This document shows positions 50,903-60,207 of a stretch of DNA of 64,000 nucleotides, piece by piece. This stretch comes from Solibacillus sp. FSL H8-0538 (GTDB lineage: Bacteria > Bacillota > Bacilli > Bacillales_A > Planococcaceae), in NCBI RefSeq assembly GCF_038003525.1, contig NZ_JBBOPI010000001.1, positions 797,001 through 861,000 on the forward strand, given 5' to 3'. Both the position numbers and the translations under genes were made by a program. How positions within the stretch are numbered: the stretch's first letter is position 1; each line of letters begins with the position of its first letter. Below the pieces are notes generated by a model that had not been told where the DNA came from, made no database searches, and was given only the letters and a program-made list of their open reading frames with translations.

Positions 50903-51349
50903 ATGATTTCATTGAACAACAAAGCTTTACTAGAAATGCCAATTACTGATTTTATTATTTCATCTGACAAAGTTGCACATGTTCAAAGTGGAAATAGTGC
51001 AGAACATGGTTTACTTGTTTTAACTAAAACAGGCTATTCATCCATCCCTGTTTTAGATGTAAAATACCGTCTACAAGGCTTACTAAGTGCAAAAATGATT
51101 ACGGAAGCGATTTTAGGCTTAGAACGAATCGAATATGATAAACTAGCTAACTTAAAAGTAGAAGAAGTGATGGAACGCGAGGTTGTCTATTTAAAGGTGA
51201 CGGATTCATTCCAACGCGCACTTGATTTAGTGATTAATCATGCATTTTTATGTGTAGTAGATGAAGCAGGTACGTTCGTTGGTATTATGACTAGACGTAT
51301 AATATTGAAGCAGTTAAAAAAATATATTTACACACAAATTCATTCATAA
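50903..51349 (+). CDS. darB: CBS-pair c-di-AMP-binding protein DarB (YkuL/CbpB)
   Basis: Small cytosolic receptor of c-di-AMP; in B. subtilis and Listeria the free form activates the ppGpp synthetase Rel and pyruvate carboxylase when c-di-AMP is low. 148 residues, two CBS motifs: TKTGYSSIPVLDVKYRLQGL (first) and FLCVVDEAGTFVGIMTRR (second). ATAAAGGAG nine bases before the ATG. Located before ccpC as in the yku cluster of B. subtilis. A long structured leader precedes it. Confidence 0.9.
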   Translation: MISLNNKALLEMPITDFIISSDKVAHVQSGNSAEHGLLVLTKTGYSSIPVLDVKYRLQGLLSAKMITEAILGLERIEYDKLANLKVEEVMEREVVYLKVTDSFQRALDLVINHAFLCVVDEAGTFVGIMTRRIILKQLKKYIYTQIHS

Positions 51350-51358
51350 AAGAGCCGA

Positions 51359-51395
51359 ATCGACAAAATCCACTAGTGGGTTTTGTCGATTTTTA
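51359..51395 (+). terminator. Terminator after darB
   Basis: Perfect 15-bp stem ATCGACAAAATCCAC / GTGGGTTTTGTCGAT with a 2-base apex, then TTTT. Confidence 0.85.
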
Positions 51396-51475
51396 GTGGT
51401 TAAGAAAAATTAAATTTCTTAAGCACATACTAAAGGATATCGTTTCGATTTTGGAGCGAGATGTTTCTGTCTAAA
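51396..51475. repeat. Dispersed intergenic repeat, short form
   Basis: GGTTAAGAAAAATTAAATTT, AAGCACATACTAAAGGATAT, CGATTTTGGAGCGAGATG, TTTCTGTCTAAATTGC. Starts one base after the terminator. Confidence 0.7.
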
Positions 51476-51533
51476 TTGCATTCAGTGGGTGCTTAAAGTG
51501 GGCTGAGTATTTTATTTCAAGGAGGCAAAGTGC

Positions 51534-52430
51534 ATGACTGTAACAGAGGCAGAAATAATAAAGATTTTAGCAGAGGAAAAAAATATGCGAAAAGCGGCCG
51601 AGCGTTTATTTTTAACACAGCCTGCATTATCGCAGCGTCTCCAATCAATTGAAAAGGACTGGGGGGCACAGCTATTTATTCGCTCTCAAAAAGGACTTAC
51701 ACCAACACCTGCAGGAGAGCTAGTTGTGCAGTATGCCAGTGAAACCATTACGCGTCGTGAAGAAGTATTTGAAACGATTCAAGCACTTAATTCCAAAGTG
51801 CACGGCACATTAAAAATTGCCTGTGCATCAATTGTCGGGCAAAACTGGTTACCGAAAGTGCTAAAAGATTTCGTGACGCAATACCCGGATGCGAAAATTT
51901 CTTTAATGACCGGATGGAGCTCAGAAATTGTAAAGGCGCTTTACGAGGGAGAGGCACATGTAGGAATAGTGCGTGGCCAGGCAGATTGGAAAGGGAAGAA
52001 AATGCATCTATTCCGCGATATGATGTATTTAGTCGATAAAGAAATTACCGAAATGGAAGATATATTGACATCAGATCGCCCGTTTATTCAATTTAAAAGT
52101 GATTCGGACTATTACCAGGAAATTCAGCAGTGGTGGCAGCGTCATTTCAACTCCAATCCACGCCATCAGATTATAGTAGATCAAATTGAAACGTGTAAGC
52201 AAATGGCGGTAAATGGAATTGGTTATGCGATTTTGCCATCAATTACGTTAAATGGCGAGGAAAAGGTCAATAAAATTCCGCTAACGAATACAGAAAAAGA
52301 TCACGGTCTAACACGTGATACATGGCTAATCGGCTATGAATCGTCGTTTGAACTCCGCCAAGTAGAAGCGTTTGTAAATGTTGTGCAGGATCACGCACGC
52401 TGCTTGTATGATTACTCGAAAGGGCAGTAA
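51534..52430 (+). CDS. ccpC: LysR-type regulator CcpC-like
   Basis: Citrate-responsive regulator; CcpC of B. subtilis represses citZ and citB. 298 residues: N-terminal winged HTH (RKAAERLFLTQPALSQRLQS) and a substrate-binding domain (LKIACASIVGQNWLPKVLKD; QIETCKQMAVNGIGYAILP). CAAGGAGGC precedes the ATG. Position between darB and dapH matches ykuM in B. subtilis. The regulated tricarboxylic-acid genes are not in the window. Confidence 0.88.
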   Translation: MTVTEAEIIKILAEEKNMRKAAERLFLTQPALSQRLQSIEKDWGAQLFIRSQKGLTPTPAGELVVQYASETITRREEVFETIQALNSKVHGTLKIACASIVGQNWLPKVLKDFVTQYPDAKISLMTGWSSEIVKALYEGEAHVGIVRGQADWKGKKMHLFRDMMYLVDKEITEMEDILTSDRPFIQFKSDSDYYQEIQQWWQRHFNSNPRHQIIVDQIETCKQMAVNGIGYAILPSITLNGEEKVNKIPLTNTEKDHGLTRDTWLIGYESSFELRQVEAFVNVVQDHARCLYDYSKGQ

Positions 52431-52513
52431 CAAATTTGTAGGTGCTAATTAAATGAAGATTTAGTATAATTATTACGTGTTAATTAATCTTACATGGAAT
52501 GGGGTAGGGATGA

Positions 52514-53230
52514 ATGACTATTAAGTTAGATGCGCAGGCAATAATTAGCTTTATTTCACAATCTAAAAAAGTAACACCGGTAAAAGTATATGTAAAAGGG
52601 GACGGTGTTGCGAATTTATTATATGGTGAGGACTCAAAAGTATTTGGAGAAGGTAATAGTGCAGTCGTATTTGGTGAATGGACTGAAATTGAAGCAGCCT
52701 TAGCTTCTCATGGAGATAAGATTACAGACTATGTTATCGAAAATGACAGAAGAAATTCAGGTGTTCCACTTTTAGATACAAAAACTATAAATGCGCGTAT
52801 TGAGCCTGGTGCAATTATTCGGGATCAAGTATTGATTGGCGATCAAGCGGTAATTATGATGGGTGCTGTAATTAATATCGGTGCTGAAATTGGTGCGAAA
52901 ACGATGATTGATATGGGTGCAATTTTAGGCGGTCGTGTAATTGTTGGTGAAAACTGTCATATTGGTGCGGGAACTGTACTTGCAGGTGTAATTGAGCCAC
53001 CTTCTGCAACACCGGTAATTATTGAAGATAATGTTATGATTGGTGCCAATGCGGTTGTTTTAGAAGGTGTCCGTGTTGGGAAAGGTGCGGTTGTTGCAGC
53101 AGGGGCAATCGTGATTGAAGATGTAGCGCCGTACACAGTTGTTGGCGGTGTTCCAGCGCGTGTACTAAAGAAAATCGATGAAAAAACAAAGTCAAAAACA
53201 GAAATTATTGATTCTCTACGAAATTTATAA
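52514..53230 (+). CDS. dapH: Tetrahydrodipicolinate N-acetyltransferase
   Basis: Acetylates tetrahydrodipicolinate in the acetylase branch of diaminopimelate/lysine synthesis. 238 residues: N-terminal domain, then a left-handed beta-helix of hexapeptide repeats from about residue 90 ([60 protein letters not shown]), ending [30 protein letters not shown] overlaps the start. Followed after 12 bases by dapL; one operon. Confidence 0.95.
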   Translation: MTIKLDAQAIISFISQSKKVTPVKVYVKGDGVANLLYGEDSKVFGEGNSAVVFGEWTEIEAALASHGDKITDYVIENDRRNSGVPLLDTKTINARIEPGAIIRDQVLIGDQAVIMMGAVINIGAEIGAKTMIDMGAILGGRVIVGENCHIGAGTVLAGVIEPPSATPVIIEDNVMIGANAVVLEGVRVGKGAVVAAGAIVIEDVAPYTVVGGVPARVLKKIDEKTKSKTEIIDSLRNL

Positions 53231-53242
53231 GAAGGTGTCGTT

Positions 53243-54361
53243 ATGAAAGACCTTTTACAAGTAAGACGTGATTTACATAAAATTCCTGAGTTGGGCTTTA
53301 TAGAGTTCAAAACGCAAGCCTATTTATTAGCTCGTATTGCCGAGTGTCCACAAGAATGTTTACAAGTAACGACGTGGCGCACAGGAATTGTTGTGAAAAT
53401 TACTGGAAAGAATGCGACGAAAACGATTGGTTGGCGTACAGATATTGATGGTTTACCTGTTGTGGAGGAAACGGAGCTAGATTTTGTTTCTGAGCATACG
53501 GGTCAGATGCATGCATGTGGCCATGATTGTCATATGGCAATAGCGTTAGCGTTAGTTCGGACGTTTGCTACAAATCCACCCGCGCAAAATGTCATTGTCT
53601 ATTTCCAACCGGCTGAGGAAGGGCCAGGTGGTGCTGAGCCTATGCTTGCCTGGTTAAAATCGGAGCGTCCAGATTTACTTGCAGATGAAATTTATGCACT
53701 GCATATCGCGCCGGAATACCCAATTGGAACGATTGCAACAAAGTCGGGGCTACTATTTGCCAATACGTCTGAATTGTTTATTGATTTAAAAGGTGTTGGA
53801 GGTCATGCAGCATATCCACATAAAACTAGGGATATGACCGTTGCAACGGCAAACTTAATCGTGCAGCTACAAACAATTATTAGCCGTAATATTGATCCAT
53901 TAGATAGCGCCGTAATTACAATTGGCAAAATGACGTCTGGTACTGTACAAAATGTCATTGCTGAAAATGCGCGTCTTGAAGGGACAATTCGTACACTAAA
54001 CCCGGAAGCCATGGCACAGGTAAAGAGTCGTATTGAAGCGCTTTGTGCAGGGATTGAGACAGCCTTTGAGTGCACGGTGACGATTGATTATGGCTCGATG
54101 TATTATGAGGTGAATAATAACACGCAATGTGCACAGCGTTTGTTGGCATTTGCTGAGCAGTTTGACGGTGCAAATGCGTATGAGTGCCCTGCTGCAATGA
54201 CGGGAGAGGATTTCGGTTATTTCGTGAAGGAATTACCAGGCGCGATGTTTTGGACGGGAGCAAACTGTACATACGGTTTGCACCATTCCAAATTGAGCCC
54301 AGATGAAAAACTTCTATCGTTTAATGCATCGTTTGTAGAGCAATTTATAAGGGATTTATAA
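53243..54361 (+). CDS. dapL: N-acetyldiaminopimelate deacetylase
   Basis: M20-family metallohydrolase that removes the acetyl group from N-acetyl-L,L-diaminopimelate. 372 residues: [12 protein letters not shown] at the start, metal-binding [12 protein letters not shown] (His-Asp region about 90-101), catalytic Glu pair in [14 protein letters not shown], dimer domain [15 protein letters not shown], and C-terminal [18 protein letters not shown] with the last ligand. GAAGGTG precedes the ATG. Second gene of the dapHL operon, closed by a terminator. Confidence 0.94.
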   Translation: MKDLLQVRRDLHKIPELGFIEFKTQAYLLARIAECPQECLQVTTWRTGIVVKITGKNATKTIGWRTDIDGLPVVEETELDFVSEHTGQMHACGHDCHMAIALALVRTFATNPPAQNVIVYFQPAEEGPGGAEPMLAWLKSERPDLLADEIYALHIAPEYPIGTIATKSGLLFANTSELFIDLKGVGGHAAYPHKTRDMTVATANLIVQLQTIISRNIDPLDSAVITIGKMTSGTVQNVIAENARLEGTIRTLNPEAMAQVKSRIEALCAGIETAFECTVTIDYGSMYYEVNNNTQCAQRLLAFAEQFDGANAYECPAAMTGEDFGYFVKELPGAMFWTGANCTYGLHHSKLSPDEKLLSFNASFVEQFIRDL

Positions 54362-54364
54362 ACG

Positions 54365-54397
54365 AATCGCTATGTATAACAGCATAGCGATTTTTTA
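54365..54397 (+). terminator. Terminator after dapL
   Basis: Perfect stem AATCGCTATG / CATAGCGATT, 8-base loop, then TTTT. Confidence 0.9.
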
Positions 54398-54399
54398 GT

Positions 54400-54460
54400 T
54401 TGTTGTTTAAGAACATCATCTCGCTCTAATTTAAGATGAGGTGGGTATTTCTAATGAACT
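54400..54460. repeat. Dispersed intergenic repeat, short form, degenerate
   Basis: TTGTTTAAGAACATCATCTC at the left, GAGGTGGGTATTTCTAATG at the right; reduced to about 60 bases. It follows the dapL terminator. Confidence 0.5.
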
Positions 54461-54528
54461 TTCTGTATTTTATGGAACTTATTGTACTGCGAAACGTACA
54501 GATAAGTAGATGAAAGGGGAGGTGCAGT

Positions 54529-56862
54529 GTGAAAAAATATTTCATAGCGTTCATCATTGTTTTTCTATGTATGCCTGCTGCGTTAGCATCAGCTAGCTTT
54601 ACCATTAATGCGCAATACGGGTTTGAAGGAAAAGGACGTTTTAATACGACGATACCCGTAACAGTCATTATAACGAATGAGGGAGAAGATTTTTCCGGAC
54701 AGCTTGTTACAACGTTTCCAGAAAGTTATCAGCTTCAAACAGGGCAAGTATATCCGCTAACAATTGAGGCAGGAGAAACAAAGAAGCTTCAGTTCTTTCT
54801 TGCCAACTACCCAGAGCAACACTATTACAATAATCAAGGTGAGTTTTTTCATATATTCAAAGGGGATATAGAGAGTGGTCAAAAAGTAAAGGACGTAACA
54901 ATTAATGAAGTAAAACCGACGATGTACGGAATAGATTCAAACGTCATTGCTACATTTGACAATGAAGTTATTGCATCCGCGTTACAAAAATTACGTTCAC
55001 TAAATAAAGAAATACCGATTGAAGTAATAGCGCTAAATACAGACGTAGAGGCGTTACCAGAAGATGTACGTGAATTAGCAATGTTTTCTACCATACTGCT
55101 GGATAATACGGATTTTTCTAACCTGTCATTGGCCCAACAGGAAACATTATATGAGTGGGTTGAACAGGGGGGGCAGTTAGTCACAGATGGCAGTATCGAT
55201 GAATCGGTGTTTGCAGAAGACGCAGCATTAGCCTATGAATCCGGTCAAAAACTCCTGACAACTAAACAACTTCATACATTCGCAAAAGACGGCACATTTT
55301 ATGAAGATATTAATGTACAGCAAGTTAAGGTACAGGATGATGCAACGTCATTTGAAGTTGACGGAATTATTTTAGGGGCGAATCATCCAATAGGCAAGGG
55401 CATGCTCATCCAAACAGCCTTTCCATTGAGCGCTGCACCACTTGTTGAAATGGATGGCTATGCAAATGTTATCAATGAAATGCTGCAGTTTAACCAGCAC
55501 CAGTTCAACTTATCAGGGACAACAATTCATGATGAAATTGCCAATCAAATGGCCGATGTCAATGAGTTATTTCCATCGTTTGCGTTTTCTACATGGAAAA
55601 TTATCGGCGTATTAGCGCTTTATGTTTTACTCATTGGACCTCTCCTATATTTGGTGCTGAAAAGAAAAGATAAACGTGAGCAAGCATGGTGGATTATTCC
55701 AGCCATTTCTCTTGTATTTTCAATCGCCTTTTTCTTCTATGGGGCAAAAGATCGCCTCATTAGTCCACAACTACAACAATCAGCTGTCTGGAAAGTAATG
55801 GATTCAGGTTCAGAGCAATATTTTATTCAATCCGTTCTCGCAAATAAAAGTGGAGACTTTACGTTTAAACTTCAAGGAGAAACGACAGCTGCGGCTTACA
55901 AAATGGGCGAGGTACAATTAGCAAATCCAAATAAAGAAAAATGGGGCTATGTGGAACAGACAGAAGATGGATCTCAAATTACATTAAAAAACGTAAATTA
56001 CTGGGGCGTGCAATCTATTGTCGGTTATACGAAAACAAGTGATCAACAAAAATTTGACATTCAGCTGCAAAACGACAATGGCCATCTTACGGGTACGATT
56101 ACGAATACTTTTGCAGTAGATATAGAAAACGTTCAACTTTGGACAGGAACAACATTTATTAAACTTGGGTCACTGCAGCAAGGTGAAACGATAACGATAG
56201 ATGAACAGATTGTATCAACAATCTTATTACCTGTTTCGACGTTACGTAATAATTATGACTCGGCGATTCGTGTGGAAGAATTAGCAGAAAAACGCTACGA
56301 ACGCTTACTTAGTTTTGCTCATTCAACGATGTATAGCGAACAGCTACCTGCAATAATTGGGGAAGCGAAACATGCAAATATTGGTGGGGAATTACTGGGG
56401 AAAGCGTCAATAACATCATCCACATTAATTGTACAGCCGCTTGATGTACCAACAACTTTCTCAGGCAGTGTTACGTTAACTAATGATGCATTTACACGAG
56501 AGCTAACCTCGAAAATGTACGAGGGCCATCCAGAAAAAATCATATCTGAGGAAGATGGACGTTATTTTGAAAATGGAGAGTACACATTACGCTACAGTTT
56601 ACCTGCAACGATAAAGAATGTAGAGATAGATTGGGAACATTTATCGCTGGCGTTAACAGAACCACGCATCTCGATGAAAATTTACAATGGTACAACAGAG
56701 AAATTTGAGGACATCTCAGCCAATTATTCCTCTACGAATGCACATGATTATATATCAGATAAAGGCCAGATTGAGTTGCAGCTAATTTATTCTTCCGATG
56801 ACTACGGAGATGTAGCGCAATTGCCAAAACTTACGCTGAAAGGGGAGAAAAGCCATGATTGA
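54529..56862 (+). CDS. Large exported membrane protein of an ABC-2 exporter operon
   Basis: Function unknown. 777 residues: signal peptide (about 1-22, ending ALASA), an immunoglobulin-like extracellular region (INAQYGFEGKGRFNTTIPVT), a segment with EWVEQGGQLVTDG resembling glutamine-amidotransferase-like folds, two membrane helices (about 356-378 and 388-406, separated by KRKDKREQ), then another extracellular beta-rich region of about 360 residues. GTG start after AAAGGGGAGGTG. It overlaps the ATPase gene by eight bases, so the product is likely a subunit or regulator of that transporter. Confidence 0.75.
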   Translation: MKKYFIAFIIVFLCMPAALASASFTINAQYGFEGKGRFNTTIPVTVIITNEGEDFSGQLVTTFPESYQLQTGQVYPLTIEAGETKKLQFFLANYPEQHYYNNQGEFFHIFKGDIESGQKVKDVTINEVKPTMYGIDSNVIATFDNEVIASALQKLRSLNKEIPIEVIALNTDVEALPEDVRELAMFSTILLDNTDFSNLSLAQQETLYEWVEQGGQLVTDGSIDESVFAEDAALAYESGQKLLTTKQLHTFAKDGTFYEDINVQQVKVQDDATSFEVDGIILGANHPIGKGMLIQTAFPLSAAPLVEMDGYANVINEMLQFNQHQFNLSGTTIHDEIANQMADVNELFPSFAFSTWKIIGVLALYVLLIGPLLYLVLKRKDKREQAWWIIPAISLVFSIAFFFYGAKDRLISPQLQQSAVWKVMDSGSEQYFIQSVLANKSGDFTFKLQGETTAAAYKMGEVQLANPNKEKWGYVEQTEDGSQITLKNVNYWGVQSIVGYTKTSDQQKFDIQLQNDNGHLTGTITNTFAVDIENVQLWTGTTFIKLGSLQQGETITIDEQIVSTILLPVSTLRNNYDSAIRVEELAEKRYERLLSFAHSTMYSEQLPAIIGEAKHANIGGELLGKASITSSTLIVQPLDVPTTFSGSVTLTNDAFTRELTSKMYEGHPEKIISEEDGRYFENGEYTLRYSLPATIKNVEIDWEHLSLALTEPRISMKIYNGTTEKFEDISANYSSTNAHDYISDKGQIELQLIYSSDDYGDVAQLPKLTLKGEKSHD

Positions 56863-57790
56863 ATTTCAGCAAGTAACAAAAAAATATGGAAACTTTACTG
56901 CACTGGATCAACTTCAACTAACGATTGAGGCCGGCACAATTTTTGGCTTTGTTGGGGCAAACGGGGCAGGGAAATCAACCGCCTTCTCGATTATAGCCAC
57001 ATTGCTGCAGCCAAGCGCTGGTGATGTAATCGTAAACGGCAAAAGTGTTGTACAGGATGGTGCGGCAGTACGTGCTCAGATAGGTTATATGCCTGACTTT
57101 TTTGGAGTTTATGATCAATTAAAGGCAGAGGAGTATTTAGATTTTTACGGTGCAGCATACGGCCTATCAACAGCGGAACGAAAGGAACGGATTCCTGAAC
57201 TGCTGCAACTCGTTCGGTTAGCAGAAAAACGCCATGTCTATGTGGATGATTTATCGCGTGGTATGAAGCAGCGCTTATGCTTAGCACGTTCACTCATGCA
57301 TAATCCGCAAATACTAATTTTAGATGAACCGGCTTCGGGCTTAGATCCACGTGCACGCGTGGAAATGCGCGATATTTTAAAAGATTTGAAACGTGATGGG
57401 AAGACGATATTAATTTCTTCTCATATTTTGCCAGAGCTTGCGGAGATTTGTGATGAGATTGGTGTGTTGCATGAAGGGAAACTTATTGCACAGGGGAATA
57501 TTCGTTCAATTCAGGCGCAGCTTCAAGGTGAAGTGTATATTACGGTGAAAATTATCGGGGAGCTACTGGATGCAACTGCATTTTTTGCGGCACATAAGCT
57601 AGTAGAGCGTTTAGAAAGCAATGATTTTGAAAGAACAATTTCATTTGCCTTTGCAGGTGATGAGTTACAGCAAGCCGAACTGCTAAAGCAGGCAGTCCTC
57701 GCAAATATTGTTATGACTGCATTTGAAGTGCAGGAGAAGGATTTAGAGGATGTCTTTATGACAATTACGAAAGGGGCGAATGACGAATGA
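56855..57790 (+). CDS. ABC transporter ATP-binding protein
   Basis: Cytosolic ATPase of an ABC-2-type exporter. 311 residues: Walker A GANGAGKST (about 34-42), Q-loop region YMPDFFGVYDQL, signature LSRGMKQRL, Walker B ILILDEPASGLDP, H-loop SSHIL, then a C-terminal regulatory domain of about 90 residues. Overlaps both neighbours (8 and 4 bases), indicating translational coupling. Substrate unknown. Confidence 0.92.
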   Translation: MIEFQQVTKKYGNFTALDQLQLTIEAGTIFGFVGANGAGKSTAFSIIATLLQPSAGDVIVNGKSVVQDGAAVRAQIGYMPDFFGVYDQLKAEEYLDFYGAAYGLSTAERKERIPELLQLVRLAEKRHVYVDDLSRGMKQRLCLARSLMHNPQILILDEPASGLDPRARVEMRDILKDLKRDGKTILISSHILPELAEICDEIGVLHEGKLIAQGNIRSIQAQLQGEVYITVKIIGELLDATAFFAAHKLVERLESNDFERTISFAFAGDELQQAELLKQAVLANIVMTAFEVQEKDLEDVFMTITKGANDE

Positions 57791-58605
57791 AAGATAAACC
57801 ATTCAATCCTGTATTAATGAAGGAATTAAAATTGCGTTTTCGAAATGCGAAAAGCTTTTCAGGCATTGTCTTCTATTTATTAGCATTAACAGTGTTTATT
57901 TTTGCGTATTTGGCAATTGTCACCGGCTTTATCAATAGTGGCTTTTTCCGCCCGTCAGAAAGCTTTATTTTATTTTGCGCCTTAACCGTGCTGCAAATGG
58001 GGCTTGTCTTATTTATGACACCAGCGCTAACAGCTGGAGCAATTAGTTCAGAGCGTGAAAAACAAACGTTAAATATATTACTGACGACAACACAAACTTC
58101 GTCACAAATTATTATTGGCAAGCTATTATCATCCATTGCCTTTTTGCTACTTATTTTATTTGCGACGATGCCATTGTATAGCTTAGTGTTTCTATTTGGA
58201 GGCATCTCACCTAGTCAGCTACTCTCTGTGTTTTTTTTCTTTATTTTAACGGTATTTGCGATTGGTAGCTTGGGGATTTTATTTTCAACGATTACGAAGA
58301 AAACAGTTGTATCGATGATTAGCACTTACGGAGCAACGATTTTCCTGACGGTGTTTACGTTTATCTTTTTCATCGTAGGGGCAACGAAAACAAACGGGGA
58401 GACAACTTCACTATTATCCTATTTTTGGATTAGTATTAATCCATTTGCTGTTGTGCTGTCTATTTTATCGCCGGATGTTACGATGGCGATTAATGAAGTG
58501 ACACAAATAACACAACCGTCGTGGATCCTTTATACGGTCGTTTATTTAGTCATCGCGATTGTCAGCGTGCTAATAGCTATTCGTCAATTGCGCTCTTCAA
58601 AATGA
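57787..58605 (+). CDS. ABC-2 type transporter permease
   Basis: Membrane subunit with six helices and 272 residues. It opens KPFNPVLMKELKLRFRNAKS (typical elbow before helix 1), carries ISSEREKQTLNILLTTTQTS (the ABC-2 coupling loop after helix 2) and ends in a short basic tail. Start overlaps the ATPase stop by four bases. Closes the three-gene operon starting at 54529. Confidence 0.9.
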   Translation: MKDKPFNPVLMKELKLRFRNAKSFSGIVFYLLALTVFIFAYLAIVTGFINSGFFRPSESFILFCALTVLQMGLVLFMTPALTAGAISSEREKQTLNILLTTTQTSSQIIIGKLLSSIAFLLLILFATMPLYSLVFLFGGISPSQLLSVFFFFILTVFAIGSLGILFSTITKKTVVSMISTYGATIFLTVFTFIFFIVGATKTNGETTSLLSYFWISINPFAVVLSILSPDVTMAINEVTQITQPSWILYTVVYLVIAIVSVLIAIRQLRSSK

Positions 58606-58612
58606 TAAAAAA

Positions 58613-58647
58613 ACTGGCATGTGAAGTTGCTAAATTTCACATGTCAG
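58613..58647. terminator. Bidirectional terminator between convergent genes
   Basis: CTGGCATGTGAA / TTCACATGTCAG stem with a small mismatch. It has an A run before it (reading leftwards T), so it may serve the MFS gene and, less well, the ABC operon. Confidence 0.6.
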
Positions 58648-58656
58648 CCTAGACGG

Positions 58657-59847
58657 TTATTTACTTGGCGCCTGCATTAAATGCGGCGCTTTTTTTGATG
58701 TCCATAAAAACGCTAAAATGAAGCATGACACTAAAACAACTGTTCCTAAAATATAGGGGGAATCTCGGTTCCAGTCGAATAATATACCAGCCAGCGCGGG
58801 TCCGAACATATTACCCAAGCTCATATAAGCGTTATTCATTCCGGCAGCAAAGCCTTGTTCAGGTCCCGCTAACTTAGAAATTAACGTATTGACGGCTGGG
58901 CGAATAAAGGTCGTTGCTACAGAGAATAAAGTTGCCACAACTAAAATGACGAAGAAGCCATTTATGTAAATGACTAATAGCATCGTGATGGCAGCAAGTA
59001 ATAAATTCGCTAAAATGACCTTCATTTCACCGAAGCGTATGAACAGTTTATTAATGACAAACATTTGTAAAATGACTCCGGCAAAACCACCAACCGTTAA
59101 AATAATAGCGATGTCGGTAGGGGTATAACTAAATTTAGTGCTTAAATAAAGTGATAAAGTCGCTTGGAAATTCGAAATACCAAAGCTAAATGTAAAGACA
59201 ATGATTAAAAATACGAAATAGGAAGTTTTTACAGAGCGTGCTAACTGTTTGACTAAGTTTTCACGTGTTGTGTCTTGTCCCACTTGCCCTTTAACATTTG
59301 GTAGGAATTGCGCAGAAAAAATGGCTGCAAGAAGTGCTACTGCCCCAGCTAAATAAAAAGGGAATGTTAAATCTACATTTGCTAAAAAGCCACCAACTCC
59401 CGGCCCAATCATAAAGCCGAGTGACATCGCCGCACCAATCATACCCATTCCTTTGCCGCGCTCCTCATACGTTGTAATATCCGCAACAAAGGCCATAATC
59501 GGCGGCATGATAAACGCCGCACCAACGCCACTTAAGAAGCGAGCAAGGAATAAAATCCAAACTTCAGAGGCAAATCCAAATAAGATTTGTGAAAAACCGT
59601 AGACGATCAGCCCCCCAACAATAAGTAATTTGCGTCCGTGACGGTCAGAAAGATCTCCTGCAATGGGTGAGAATAAAAACTGTGCAAGAGCAAAACCTGC
59701 AATTAAGAAGCCCAACACTTGTCCGCCAACACCAAATATTTGTAGATATGCCGGCATGACAGGCACAATAATCCCTATGCCGCCCATCGTAATGAACATA
59801 TTAAACATTAATATATATAAAGCTAGTTTATTCGTTTTTTGCTCCAT
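58657..59847 (-). CDS. MFS multidrug/tetracycline-type efflux transporter
   Basis: 12-helix proton-driven exporter of the DHA1 group. 396 residues from ATG 59847 (a further-upstream frame lacks a ribosome site). Motifs: GIIVPVMPAYLQ in helix 1, motif A FSPIAGDLSDRHGRKLLI (about residues 61-78), FLSGVGAAFIMPPIMAF and motif C GMIGAAMSLGFMIGPGVGGF. Resembles Bmr/Blt/NorA pumps; the drug spectrum cannot be told. Monocistronic, no regulator adjacent. Confidence 0.88.
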   Translation of the reverse strand: MEQKTNKLALYILMFNMFITMGGIGIIVPVMPAYLQIFGVGGQVLGFLIAGFALAQFLFSPIAGDLSDRHGRKLLIVGGLIVYGFSQILFGFASEVWILFLARFLSGVGAAFIMPPIMAFVADITTYEERGKGMGMIGAAMSLGFMIGPGVGGFLANVDLTFPFYLAGAVALLAAIFSAQFLPNVKGQVGQDTTRENLVKQLARSVKTSYFVFLIIVFTFSFGISNFQATLSLYLSTKFSYTPTDIAIILTVGGFAGVILQMFVINKLFIRFGEMKVILANLLLAAITMLLVIYINGFFVILVVATLFSVATTFIRPAVNTLISKLAGPEQGFAAGMNNAYMSLGNMFGPALAGILFDWNRDSPYILGTVVLVSCFILAFLWTSKKAPHLMQAPSK

Positions 59848-59977
59848 AAAGTGCCTACTTTCCTTAAATATGTTCAGATTACAATAAATTCTACCATAAG
59901 TTGTTGGCAACAGCTATTTTTTGTGGTTTATATAGGGAAATACGTTTTTTTGAGCAAGTAGTATTTATACAGTAATT

Positions 59978-60040
59978 TACTATTGTGGACAATGGCGGAG
60001 AAGTCCTAACAAACCTTTGAGATTTCTCCACATAATAGTA
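59978..60040. repeat. Imperfect palindrome in the gap before the hydrolase gene
   Basis: TACTATTGTGGA and GGAGAA on the left pair with TTCTCC and TCCACATAATAGTA on the right (63 bases). Between divergent MFS and hydrolase genes. Nothing else stands out in 59911-60207. Confidence 0.5.
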
Positions 60041-60207
60041 TATTGTGCTGCTAAATCGGCATTTCTTCAATTGGAGGTTCTATAGTTGTGGTAGGAGAAA
60101 TTCCTGTAAATATTCCCCTATAAAACAGCGGTTATACCTGTAGGGGCGCATAAATAGAAGTTACTGGGAAACGCCTATCAAATAAAGTCTAGGGGATGGG
60201 GAAGTAA

